From: Membranipora membranacea
Taxonomy: Eukaryota > Bryozoa > Gymnolaemata > Cheilostomatida > Membraniporidae
Assembly: GCA_914767715.1 (NCBI GenBank)
Contig: OU612067.1
Coordinates: 2,542,001 to 2,606,000 of the forward strand
Reading direction: 5' to 3'
Length of the DNA: 64,000 nt
This document shows positions 47,301 through 59,580 of the stretch, in pieces (position 1 is the stretch's first letter; the number at the start of each line of letters is the position of its first letter). The position numbers and the translations under genes were made by a program. The notes beneath the pieces were generated by a model. That model had not been told where the DNA came from and searched no databases. It was given only the letters and a program-made list of their open reading frames with translations.

Positions 47301-50300
47301 AATGCAATGAATGAGGCAACTGTGAGAATATCTAATCTAAACTGTCTATTTTGGTTGTGCAACCAAATAATGAGATGTTACTATAAGCCTGAGACAGTAG
47401 ATAGTCTCTGTACTCTGCATTGACTTCAAAAATGTGATGTCAGTCTGTATAACTATGTGTTTGATGTGGTGTACGCGGTGTACGGCGGGTGTATGTGGTG
47501 TATGTGGTGTATGTGGTGTACGTGGTGTACGTGGTGTATGCGGTGTACGGCGGGGTGTATGTGGTGTACCGGTGTATTCTGTAATAAAATAAAGTACATC
47601 TAGACTCCAGGGCATGTCAAGATGTGAATGGACTAAAAACTCATAACACTATAACACCGTAATACCACCCCCATTATTGTGTACCTACTCTTGATTTGGC
47701 TTATACTGCTCATGCGTTCAATTTTGTCCTAGATACCTATGTTTAAATATTCAAGATCCCTTTCCTGATTTAATAACTTTGGAAACAGGGGAATAAAGGT
47801 TCTTTCCTTTTACAAAGTCCGGAGGGAGTTAGGCTATTCATAGAGCCTCTATACAATACCCTGTACTAAGGTCTACTGCATAAACTCATCAAATTCATTC
47901 ATTATTTAGGTGCACACGTTTTTTAATCTTCGACCACATGCAGGGGCCTGCTGCTAGACAAAAGGGGAAATATCTTGGAAATATCATGGTTAATGGGAGG
48001 TCGAGGAGTCAGCATATTGCTCTTATCCAGATACACAATCTGTGCAGTCAACTCCGTGAAGATCAACAGATAATGTGATAACGTGAGATAAAACAATAGC
48101 TATGGGTTGCAAAAAAGCTATGGGAGTTGAATGATCAGCTACTAATGCAGTCCTTGGCAATATCGTATTTGACCTTCACGTCTTAAAGTTATTATGTTTT
48201 ATTTTACAGGAGTGTCTTGTGACCCTATCGATATACCAACCAACGGTAACTATGAGCTGTCTAACCAGCGATATCACGGATCTGTAGCCACATTCAGCTG
48301 TGGTACAGGATTCACTGTGGAGGGTAACACCTCACAGCACTGTGTAGTAGAGCCGGGAGCAGGCGGTGTATGGCAGGGTACGGCTCCCACCTGTAAACGT
48401 AAGTATAATCTCTGCGTTGGGTTCCTCCTTATGTAGGATAGAGATCCTTTCCCCTCACTCAGTATGCAACAGATCTAGCAATTGCAGCTTATTGCTGCTA
48501 ATTCTAAGAAAGAATTATCCCCACTAATGCGCCAAGTTTTAGAGAATGTTTCTTTAAAAAATCATCTTGGTACAGAATGAAGAAGTGGTGAAATTGAATA
48601 GCTGAGACGGTGCTGAGCATGTTATATATGTGCAAAATATATGCCATAAAGTCAATCCCATCAATCCAGTAGTAATAGCGTAACTTCAAATGATAATAAT
48701 AAAAATTATATATCGCAATCTACTTTCAGAGTAATTAATTAAACAGAAATAGAAACAATTTCAACATATCAGCAACTAATTAACTGATATTTGATTGTTC
48801 ATTTTATGTTGATTGAAGTTAATTTTAATGCATTTTAAAACAGGTGCAAAATCCTACAGCCAAATAATATTCATATTATGTTTCTTCTTCCTATTCTTAA
48901 TTTTTGAATTTTTTTAATCATTCCAACACGTAGTAGTGTCATTCCAGTCAATTTATCATTCGCATATAACCTTAGCATTGAATCCAATTACCTGAAACCA
49001 TATGAAGGTTTGCAAAAGTTAAAAGAGCTTGTAAATGCTTGTTCATTGATCCAAATTTAATTGCAAGGTGCCATTGACAAAATTCACTAGCATGGAAAAC
49101 TGATAAAAGTCATAGTATTTGGTCTTTCAGTGAAAACACAAATTATGGAATGTTGAATGAAATTATGGAATTAATCTCAAGTCAAGCCCAGCATTTAATC
49201 AAACGTAAGACTATGATTAGGAATCCAGTGTGCACCTGTTCATAACATATCAAGCTATTTTCTGCCAGAAAGACTTCCAATAAGCATTCAAAAACCTGTG
49301 ACAACAGCACTGTCGGGCAGCTTACAAATCTAACTCGAGGGTTTGCCTATAGGGAGCATGAGACGGGTTAAGTGCTGGATAAATTCGAAGCCAGTATCTG
49401 AAGTCAAGATGTGAGTCCAACCAGGGTGAGGGGTGAGGGGTGAGGGGGGAGGGGTGAGGGGTATGGTATGAGATGTGATGATATAAGTTCTTGAATATAA
49501 GTATCGCAGACCCCGCTTGCTCTTAGGACATCTCAGTTAGGTCTACTCCCCACTCTCCCCTGCATTCTCAATATACGATATTCACAATCTTTGATACTTG
49601 TAGTTGTTGATTGCGGCCAGCCGGATATTCCTAACGCCAGGTATACCCTACCATCTATAACTACTTTCCAGTCTGCATTTGAGTATTGGTGTGAGAAGGG
49701 ACTGATACCCGCCACAGGACACGCCCGCTGTGGGTCTGATGGTGTCTGGTCATATACCATGTGTAAAGGTATGATATTCATACTTCGTATTGTATACAGT
49801 GTTACTGTACTGTACTGTGGGACAAACATATCATATTGCTGTTGTAACACCTGACCAAAACTCTCTGTAAAGTTATCGTTACCCTCGGTGATAGTTTTAC
49901 AAACATAGTTCTACACCTTCATAGGATCTTTACATACATCAGTAGTATGATGGTGCATATATGATAGCGTTACGCTATGCTGCCAGGCGATGCTGACACT
50001 AGATGATATCTATCATGACCTATTTCCTGCCTGTTATAATGCCACAGTCTGTTCTAGCGCAAACTTGATAATATATATTTAATTACTGTGTAGACTTTTG
50101 TAGCATTGCCAATCTTTGATTAAAGTTAATGATAATGTTAGATGAAGCTGCTGCCTGCTTGCTTACTCCTTTTTGTACTCTTGATATAACAACAGTATAC
50201 AGTGTTGATATCCTGACAGGTTGTGGTGTTTATTCACACTCAGTCCCGGGATTTTTTAAGGTTTCCCTCTAACAAATTAGGCTCATAATACCCTAACATT

Positions 50301-53300
50301 GCACCTACATGTGGAATGATTTCGTAAGGTGTCGGATTGAATGACAGCATACATTCTTTATTAGAGCAAGCTTTGTTAAATCACTTTCCAAATCCCTCCC
50401 CTTGCAACAAAAATGATTGAATGTATATTTTTTTGCTACCTGGTTAGTCATTCACTGCTGACATTGAGCCTTGTGGGTCTTATATGACGCTACCCTGATG
50501 TCGTTGTAGAGGAATTTCCAAAACGTAAGGAGTTGTGTGGATTTTACCTAGGCACAATATTCTACCACCACACACCCAAATATATCCAAGTTCCCTTATT
50601 TTTCCAAATTTATTTGAAACAAGAATTATTTCTAAATATGACCTCAAAAGTTGTAAAATTATGATTTTTACACCTGCCTTTCACTCAATATTGTTTGGTA
50701 CTACAATAATACTTGTTTTTGGTCTGCTTCTCCCCAACCACAATGCAGCACTTAGATTATATAAAACATCACCGTATGTAGCTGCTCTATAATACACTGC
50801 TATTGGTCCAAGTATCAAATTTTAAACATAAGCTAGCGACGCACACACAGGTTATTATTATATAAGTTGATTATTCGTTACTATCTTAGTTATTCTGCTT
50901 TGCTACTATAGAGATACTGTGCCCTGTACCTCGGGCCAGCTCCGCTTGGAAAAAGCTCTCCACCACCACGCTACCGAAGGCCCACCATGTCGGCTCCAAA
51001 ATATCATACTCGTGTATACACGATGGCTCTATAGCCTCAATTCAATGTGAGGTGGAAGCTAACGGCGAAGGGGGAAAGTGGACACTCCTACCTGCTTGTC
51101 GGAAACCTGACCCTACGGTTGCACCTATTGGTTGGTGGTATTATCCTTGTTATGAACCTTTTGTACTACCATAACCTGTTTATTGTGCTAACATACTGGT
51201 AGTAGAGCTTGTCTGGCCTGTATCCCTCTGTATGAACGGTAACCTACACATAAAGCGGTATTGGGAAAATTCACAGTCTAAGTAGAGATATAAAATGCAG
51301 ACTCAAGAAGGAGAGGTTGTCTGCCCATTCCCACTAGGAGAACAACTCCCAATTCCACTGTAGCTCTTGACCTATTTTAGTTGCAATATGCATAGCACAA
51401 ACAAATGTATATAGAATCACTTGTAAAATTTTATGCTTTTATATTTTTTCAGTACAGTATTTTCTCTAGTACACAATACTTAGTCTGAAACATGAGAAAT
51501 GATTAACTTTTCAAGAATGCTTTCAGCGAGAATTGAGCGAGATTTAAATTTAATTTGAAACAGGGCTGTTGTCAAGTTTTCAGGACTGAGTTTATGTTTC
51601 AAAGTAAATGCGTCAGCAAAGCCATGTTCTTAGGGAGCATGGTACTGAAGAATCCTGGTTCTAAATGCCCTGTTATGATAAGTATGTATCTCGCATAGTA
51701 TCAAACAATACCCAAAAGCGAGCATGGTCAAGGATCATACCCTACACCAAAAGGCACCTATTTGTGTAACTAAAAGAACCCAAATTATTCTACAACCTCC
51801 CACCATCGGTGATTAAGAGGGCGTAGCCGCCCGGCTCATTGATACCCGGACACACTGAATCACTTTGGATTTTGAAATAAAAATACTTGAGCCCAAACCC
51901 TCAACTTAGCCTAACTTTATTATCTTATGATGGCTATCTGTTATTGTAACACACATTGTTATCGTTTATTACAGAGAGGGTAGAATCTGCCACTGGAGCC
52001 GGACTAAAGAGGAATCCACTAGTAGACAGAGCTGGTATTATAGGTGGAGTTATATCAGGATTAATATTCGCCATCATAATCATCATCATCGCCTGTATCT
52101 TTGTACGGAAGTAAGTACTAACAGAGAATTTATATTTAACAGTGTTGGAAGTTGTTTTATTTAGGAGTATTAGGAGACAACTTCAAACCTTATCCATGCT
52201 GATGTAATTGCAATGAGAAAACTGAAATCAAATGGTCTTATACTCATAAACATAAACAGATCCGTATGTAGCCAGATCTGAACATGAATGTATTTGTGGC
52301 TTTGCGTAGGATTTTTACTGCACCAGATAGCTGATAGAATCGCTAGATGATACACAGATGGTTTGGATGTATGTGTTGTAATTTGTGTTACTACCGGTGT
52401 TATTAATGTTCTCATAACTATTTACCCACCTAAATTACAGTTGTCTGAGTCAAGTTGAGATCAAATGTGATTGCATGTAAGCATAAGCTGTGCTCTGCAA
52501 GGGCAGATATTGATTTGCTTCCATTCATTCAAAACACAGCGGTTCTTCTTAGTTTCCAGATACTGTGGCGGTTTCCTCACTTAACACGGCCATGTTCCAT
52601 CAGTTTCATAGTATCCTTGACCGGCTATTATGTCATATGATATTTAGGTGTCGTTGAGGAGTAAATGTTAGCCAGAGTTAGTTTGGCTAGCTTTGGGGGT
52701 GACTTAATGTTAGCTAGCTCTAAATTTAAGCTAGCTGAGGCAGTAATTTATATAATGCGAAGGGAGTGAATTAATGCTTGCTACCCTTTAAGTTAGCTAT
52801 TCCAAGCATGTGGGAAATGATGGCCTTTACTCCTCTAGGTCATACTAATATGGCACATGTACATATCAGACTGTGGATTAGCTATACAGTGTACTTCTAA
52901 GCACCATGCCTTATCCTTTCCCTTGGCTTGTGAACATGATGAGAGAGTTTTATAATTTTGAATCTCTGTTGATATTTTGTATAGGTGTGACATGTAGGTA
53001 TCGTTCAGTATTTGTTACCCATAAGTATATGGTACATCCTCTCACTGATTTATTTTAGATGCTCGGCTTTTAACCTTTAACAGGGTTCCAAGTCTTCTTC
53101 TATCCTATCCACAATGGCGACTGGTTGCTTTTAATGTTATATATTGATTTTATTAGTTAGTATACTTTACTTCCACCATTGGTAATACAATGATATCCTG
53201 ATGTCACTTCTATTATTTGACCACTTCCCTGTCAACCTTCTCTCCAAACAAACTATGAGATGAAAGTCTGCAGAAAATTGGTTCGCCATTATCAGCTATT

Positions 53301-54204
53301 AAATTTTTAGTAACTCATGGCATTGGGTCAGAAAATTTAGATATCTGAAAACCTTTTTGGCAAGAACTGGTTAGATTTTGCTGTATGTGGCACTTACATG
53401 ATATATTCAAAACACATATTTCAGTCTGTTTTACAATAGTATTGCTGAAAACAGATCAAACCTGCTTGTATGAACTCATGGTTGGTTCAGGTTCATGTCC
53501 TCACTAAAAGTTGCCTAGAGAGATAACAAACAAAGTTTACTAACTTTGGTTTAGCACAACTAACCAATGATTTTAATTCCATCAGGTCAAGAGCTGAGAG
53601 AAAAGCCAGACATGAAGCAGGAAATAACAACGGCAGCGGAGAAATGAAGCACTTCTCTTCTCCAGACTCCACAGTAGAGAGACCTCCAAAACCTAAACGG
53701 CTCTACAACGGATCAGCGGGCGGAGACTCTGATGTGGAGAAGGCTTTAATCACTGATTCTAAATCTCCACAACAGCCTCAACCTCCTCAGTATGCCAACT
53801 GTGTGAAACACTTCCACAATAGAGGAAACAATCGTCGTATGAATGGTAGCGCTCACACTAACAGTAACCATAGTAACAATAACGGCACAGTGAGCTCCAG
53901 GGGTAGCGGGACGGGTGACAACGCCCCTCACTCTGACCAAGCATCATCTGTAGGAATGTTGGATACAGGTGGAGACCTTTATGACTCAGTCATGAATGGT
54001 GGTAAAATGAATGGCAAAAGAACTCCTTCCCCAATACTGAATGAATCAACCAATCACAGCCGATCAGACTTGGCCAATCACAGAAATTCAAACTCTAACA
54101 GTCAGAGAGGGGACAACTCAGCAAATCACAGTGAAAGGAACTCTCCCATCAGCCAAGGCAGACAACACAACGGTGTTGATAATTCAGACGAGGAGTTGCT
54201 GTAA
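44395..54204 (+). CDS. CUB-like and four-sushi (CCP) type I transmembrane protein (8 exons)
   Basis: Exons: 44395-44482, 45016-45405, 45890-46129, 48210-48398, 49604-49768, 50912-51130, 51975-52110, 53586-54204, giving about 681 aa. Exon 1 is a signal peptide ending LVNLCVA; its ATG directly follows an acceptor, implying a 5' UTR intron. Exon 2 is a CUB-like domain (DCSGFIFLC, then RKCGDIPSE and SVENSVVIEYNSND). Exons 3-6 are one sushi module each, with four Cys and Trp (e.g. SCDPIDIP, FSCGTGF, VWQGTAPTC). These extracellular exons are separated by phase-1 introns, typical of shuffled modules. Exon 7 has the TM helix (GGVISGLIFAIIIIIIACIF). Exon 8 is a tail of about 200 residues, rich in Asn, Ser and His, with PPKPKR and RTPSP motifs. 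The exon 6 donor (ATTG|GTTGGT) is unusual and tentative. It is probably a cell-surface adhesion or complement-like recognition protein; the ortholog is not identified. Confidence 0.85.
47464..47580. repeat. GTGTAYGTG minisatellite in a sushi-gene intron
   Basis: Tandem variants of GTGTATGTG and GTGTACGCG within intron 3. The apparent minus-strand protein made of HTPRTPHTP repeats is a translation artefact. Confidence 0.9.
49425..49462. repeat. GTGAGGG simple repeat in a sushi-gene intron
   Basis: Short tandem copies of GGTGAGGG. No function is inferred. Confidence 0.8.
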
Positions 54205-55875
54205 ACTTCAGTGTTGTTTATGGGAGTTTTCACAACATTTGTTTATGAATCTTAGCTTGTGTGTCTTATACTTATTGAACAGTCAAACATTCCACAATGA
54301 CACTAATCACGCTATAAATGACCTTCAACTGCTGTGATTTCCACTATGCTAAGTGCCTTAAATGGCTAAAAGAGTTCAGACCAATTGTTTTCGTAAAGTT
54401 TACCTCGCTCTCAAATTGAAATTATCTTTTGTGTACCATTTAAGACTATAGTGACTATTTTGTAATTATCTTTGACCAGGAGTTTGGCTTTAGTATTTAG
54501 TTTTTCATTATTACTAACATGTAAAAACCACATTATCTTATATTTTTATTCTTTGTTTTATAACCAAATTTCATTTGATAATCAATGAGACATAAAAGTT
54601 TAATCTTCTTTATTTTCTCAGCCGACAAGTCATTCATTTCATGTATGTTTTATACTATGCAGTGATGCACTCGGAACTGTCCCATGGGGAAAATACAAAT
54701 GAATATTATTTTATAATATAGTTTTTTAAGTGTTACGCCTATCGAGATGGAGAAAATTGTTTCTGTTTTGGGATGATAATGTAAGAGCTGCAATTGACTA
54801 CTATGTATTTCTAGCAAATCAAGTACTGATAAGATAAAAGAGAAGTTGTCCCGTTTATGTTATCGATAATACAGTCCTAAGTATAAAATTGAAGTTGCAG
54901 TGCTGGCGCAAAAACAAAAGAAGTATAAAGTGAAGAAGCAAAACAATACGAATGGTAAATTTGTGAAGATAAATCGGTTTCACAAATGAAAACCACTCTA
55001 ACCATATGAAAATATTGCACATTACTTGGAAACTAATGGGCAAATGAATATAATTAATATCATGAATGAAAAACAATAAACCAAAATCATCAATTTATCG
55101 ACTCAGAATTACTGAGACTTTCGTAAAGCTTTCAGAACAGCTGCAAACATGCAAATCAAAATGTAAGAGTACAAAACTCGCCGAATGTGGTATAAATCAA
55201 TTTCTAAATGAGTATTAATATAGAAAAAATAGAAACAGTACTCCTTGGGACCTGGTATAAATACAAAATACAATTAGCTGCTCTTTTTTAAGATGCTCCA
55301 AAGCACCACTCATCAGCGCTAATTTCGCCAAATATCTCCGCCAATATTATTATATAAATGGAGCGGCTAGAATGGGGATTTGGTGAGACATAAATGTTTC
55401 GATGTCACTTTGTACGGCTCAAAATCTGTCTAAGCAACACACTTTTCTGGCCTTCAACGGGCAACAGTGAAGCAGTGAAACTAACTCTACGCAAATATAT
55501 TGACTGTTCTGCATATTAGAAACACAATGGTGGGAGTTGAAAAGTTTTGATCAAATGCCAGAAGCAATCTCATAAGCCACCTAAGGATGGGGGTTTAAAG
55601 TCCTAGGTTTAATACTTGATAGTTTTAGGCTAGAAACGTAACCTGACCTACTGCGCAAGGGGCACACCTTGATAACTAAATAAAATTTTCTTTAGCTTTT
55701 CTCAGAGCCAAATTTTCTTTTGATCAATAATGCATTTCCACAGACGGCAGCTAGGTCAGCTGTACTAATCCACTTTACATACTTCAGACACACCTGTGGA
55801 GTTAGATTTAGTATACTGTTAATAAGTTAGATTAAGTAGCTGTTTTTATCATGGGAGATGTGGATAAAAACTTAG
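54205..55875. other. Sushi-gene 3' UTR and intergenic region
   Basis: An AT-rich stretch after the stop codon with no gene recognised. It ends where the minus-strand LINE begins. Confidence 0.5.
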
Positions 55876-55925
55876 CCTATAAAGTTGTTTGTTTGTTTTA
55901 ATTGGAGCTTTTCATCCGAAAATGC

Positions 55926-56855
55926 TTACAATAGATAAAAATCTTTGTTTGAAAAAATATCTTGCAGATAGTGTGCTACTAAGGCTATTGATTCCTCAGA
56001 CACATCTAGGGATTTCAGTTTTGACAATAATATCAAGTGGTCCATTAAGTCAAACGCCTTGCTGAAATCATAGAGGACTAGCTGCATGCCGATGTTTTTG
56101 CTATCATCTAGAGATTTTGTGACGTCATCAAGTACACTTACTAAAGCGTCAGTACACCCGACACCTTGCCTGTAAGCATACTGATTGTCTTCTAGTTTAG
56201 GTGTTAGTTGCTGTCGGAGTGTTCTACGAATAAATGTTTCTACTACTTTTCCAATATGCCATAGCAGCGATATTGGTCTATAGTCTTTGCAGGTGGCAGC
56301 GGATCTTGTTTTCGGGATTGGGGTGATTTCTGCTCTCTTGTATAGCATCGGGAATTTACATTGCTGCAGAGTTTTGTTTACAATGATGGTGATAGGTATA
56401 CAAAGGTCCTCTGCACAGTTCTTAGTTATCCACGGCGGATAGTCTAAGCTGTGGACAGCTTTTCCCGCGTTGATATTTTTCAGTGTTAATTTAACTAGCC
56501 CAATGGATATAACCTCGGCTTTATGACTGGTAGGGGGTATTATGACGGTAGGCTGGGGTTGTACACCGGCTATGTTGTTATAGTAGGAGTTCAGATTACA
56601 AGCGAACTGATTTGGTGTGCAGAGATCACCATCGATGATGTAATTGGATTGTGGGTCAGATTTTGTGGTCGGGTCGAGAGACTTGATACTTCGCCACCAG
56701 TTTGTTGAGTCTGCTTTCAGATGGTTTATCTTACTGTCATAGTATCGTTGCTTAGCTTTAGATATTAGGATTTCAAGTATCTGACGTAGATATGTGTAGG
56801 TGGGCTTACCCTGGGTGAAGGCTTTGTCTTTCGCACGGCGAAGCTTTTGAATCAA
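55926..56855 (-). pseudogene. LINE reverse transcriptase, truncated before the active site
   Basis: 309 aa with RT segments RAEITPIPK, KDYRPISLLWHIGKVVE, DNQYAYRQGVGC and LYDFSKAFDLMDH. The catalytic YADD and thumb are missing because of the deletion. A frame change near 56870 separates it from the endonuclease. Confidence 0.88.
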
Positions 56856-56956
56856 GGGGATTCCCAGGCTGGCTTGCTATCTGTCTTGATACGTAGGTGT
56901 CTGATTGGGCAGTGTTTGTGGTAAATAGTTGTGATTATATCCTGATAGCTTACCAC

Positions 56957-57787
56957 CTATGTATCAAGGTCATTAATATTTGATAATAACGACCAATCTA
57001 CCTTAGCTATTTCTAGCATAATGTTATTACGAGCTGTGGTGGTGACTGTGGGTTTGTGAATGGTCTTATACTCTGACTTTCTTAAAAAACAACTAGATAC
57101 AACAACACAGGCATGATCAGATCTACCAAGGGGAGAGCATTTAGTAACAATGGCATGTTTATACGACAACTCATTGGTGTACACTTTATCGAGAAACAAG
57201 TTTACAATGGTTGGGAAATATACAATATTGGTCAGATTAAACACGTCACCAAGAATGGAACAATCTAGGGTGTTGAAATCTCCTCCCAGGACAAGAGAAC
57301 AGTTTGGGTGTTTGACAAGGATATCGGTGATGGTTTTAGACAGGTACTCGAGAGTTGTCCCCTCTATGGCATTAGGTGGATGATATATACAGCCAAATAT
57401 CACGTCAGGTGCTGCACTTGCTGAGGAGACTTTCACCCAGGTGGCTGATGTGACATCATCTTTGTAGGTATACTTGTTAAGCTGCGATACAGGGAGATCT
57501 TGTTTGATGTACACTGCTGCACCGCCTCCTGATCGGTTTGCTCTGTGAGTGGTATAGAGCTTGTAGTTTGGTAGTTGAATCTGCTTAGTATCTTTAAACC
57601 AGGTTTCAGTCGCTAAAATCACCGAGGTGTTGTCTTTGGCGCAGATTGACAGAAGTCCGTCTGATTTTTTAGAGGTTAGAGATTGACAGTTTCCGAGGAG
57701 GATGTAAGGCTGTGTTATCGAGGTCTTGCTCGTTTCTCTCTTTATTGGTATGAGAGTTTGGTTTTTGACCTTTTCTCTCCATCTCAT
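56957..57787 (-). pseudogene. LINE endonuclease domain
   Basis: 276 aa with APE-type endonuclease landmarks: NCQSLTSKK, VILATETWF, ANRSGGGAAVYI, GCIYHPPN, LVLGGDFNTLD, LGRSDHACVVV. A stop at 56957 ends the frame before the linker to RT. Confidence 0.9.
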
Positions 57788-58176
57788 GCGTCTGATCTTC
57801 TTGTGGGATGGTTCGACTGAGCATTGTGCGCTCGCCGGGTGGCCATAGCCATGGTGGGGGGTCGACCAAGATTGAGCATGATACTCAACCCCTGCTTCCC
57901 GTTCACACCAATGTATCCGGCCCTAGACAACGATGCACATTCATTACCACTATAATTGATCACCGAACTATAGGATGGCAATGTTATTATGTCACTTAGC
58001 TGAGCTTTTCTTTGTCTGATGCTTTGGCTTCTGTTATTAGGAATAGCCTTGATTCCATGATTTTTATATCCTGAGGTCGGGTTTTCAATGGTAGCGTCAA
58101 TATGGCGCCAGTTGAATACAGTGCTTTGTTTGAGATGTTGATACTTCAGCAGCTCTTCTCTGGAGTATGATATCAA
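57784..58176 (-). pseudogene. LINE 5' coding segment (YSREELL-type start)
   Basis: 130 aa opening with SYSREELLKYQHLK, then SRAGYIGVNGKQGL. This N-terminal block commonly precedes the endonuclease in APE-type LINEs of invertebrates. It overlaps the start of the endonuclease frame and is shifted relative to it. Confidence 0.6.
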
Positions 58177-58200
58177 TGAAATAAACCTCCAGGAAGAACA

Positions 58201-58970
58201 ACTGCAGTCACATGACCAATTGAGGTGTGTGCAGTTGGTTCAGAGTTGTCCTCTCAAAAACACACTAAATTGGAAACATAACTCCATGATAGCCCAAGTT
58301 CTTTTGTAGCAATTAGGGGTGGGTTACACTGAATACACTGACTCACTAGAAAATTACCGCAATTCTGTGAATATGCTTAGTGATGAGGCTTGATGGCCAT
58401 GGAATTGACACCAAATATTCTCATAACTGATGGTTTATTTCACTAAACTGAGACATGGAACTATAGAAAAGATGCTCATTGACAGTTGAGGTGCCATCCT
58501 TTGCAGATATACAATGCTTAAACCTCAAAAATAATGCAGAGAAAAGTCATTAAAATGTTAATTTTTCACTCTATAAATCCGGGAATCTCTATGCAGAACC
58601 CATAATTGATCAATCTAAAAACATGTGGCTATGGGCTATATTGCAAAGAACATATACCTTGCAGGTAAATACATTGAACATTCACATTTTGATTGTAAAA
58701 TGATGAAAAACTCATTAAAATCAGCATATACAAGCAAGATATGCTGAGGAATGTGTCATCTGACTCTAAATCATGGAATGTTGGACAGGCAGTTGAAGGT
58801 ATGAGTCCTGTTATCCCTCATAACCATGTTTCATCATAAACAATTACTCCTAGTGATTGCAATTTCATTTTTTACTGATCACTCTCTAATTTCAAGTGAC
58901 CATTATTTATGCATGCACATCATTTTTCAATTTTTCGGAATTAGCCAATCAGCAGCCAGCTTAACTATGA
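58201..58970. other. Non-coding spacer between two inverted LINE 5' ends
   Basis: AT-rich, no gene recognised. It is bounded by matching sequences in opposite orientation at 58165-58200 and 58972-59006. Confidence 0.5.
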
Positions 58971-58971
58971 G

Positions 58972-59075
58972 TTGTTCTTCCTGGAGGTTTAGTTCATTGA
59001 TGATATGGTATCTGCTGCCATGTCTGGTATGGTTGAGTAGCTTGTGTAGAGAGGTTGGTAGGCGTCAGAACTGAA
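58972..59075 (+). mobile_element. Fragment sharing the LINE 5' end
   Basis: GTTGTTCTTCCTGGAGGTTTA followed by TTCATTGAT matches, in inverse orientation, the 5' end of the LINE at 58200. Similarity fades after about 45 nt, and no coding region continues. Confidence 0.5.
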
Positions 59076-59454
59076 GACTATTACAATAATCAGTGTAAAA
59101 GTGGTAAAATGGCTCATTTTCTGCAGAGCTGTTTAAAAGTGAACTTCTTAGAACTTAGCCTCAGAACTGCAATGCAATCAATATGCTTGCTTCACATATT
59201 AATACCAATGAACTAAACCTTCATTGTTACAACAGCCTTGATATTGTAAATATTACTTTCCTCTGTAATATTTTGGTCTCTGATTGTCCAAATAATCAGG
59301 TGATAATAGTTTTATTTCTTTATTATTTACTTGACGATTAAAACGTTGACTGTATATTTACAAGTTTTATATCACATAACAGATCATATTTAAAAACTGA
59401 TACCTACCGAGCCTGGAGAACTGAACAATGAGATATCTATCCTGGTTAGGTGGG

Positions 59455-59580
59455 AACACACCTGGGGCGTCAATTGAGCCCAGTAGTCCGTAGTCGGAAG
59501 CGGGATTCAAACCCAAGACCTCCGATGATGTCGCCTCTGAGGGCAGGCGCTCTAACCAACTGAGCTTCCTCCTACTAGAG
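59455..59580 (-). repeat. tRNA-derived SINE
   Basis: On the minus strand, AGCTCAGTTGGTTAGAGCG is a strong A box and GGTTTGAATCC a strong B box. The acceptor stem does not close, and the sequence continues into a non-tRNA body, so it is a SINE head rather than a tRNA gene. Confidence 0.65.

Larger units (their letters stand above)
55880..58200 (-). mobile_element. Internally deleted non-LTR retrotransposon
   Basis: On the minus strand: a 5' segment with a YSREELLKY protein start (about 58176-57784), an endonuclease frame (56957-57787), and an RT frame (55926-56855) that breaks off at VAHYLQD, before the YADD catalytic motif. It then joins a short 3' UTR-like end with CAAACAAAC repeats. The junction sequence TGCAAGATATTTTTT also occurs at the 3' end of the LINE at 13-15.5 kb, which points to an internal deletion rather than the usual 5' truncation. 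Confidence 0.85.

Noticed and set aside
47346-47615. Minus-strand frame rich in HTPRTPHTP
   Set aside because: Translation of the GTGTATGTG simple repeat.
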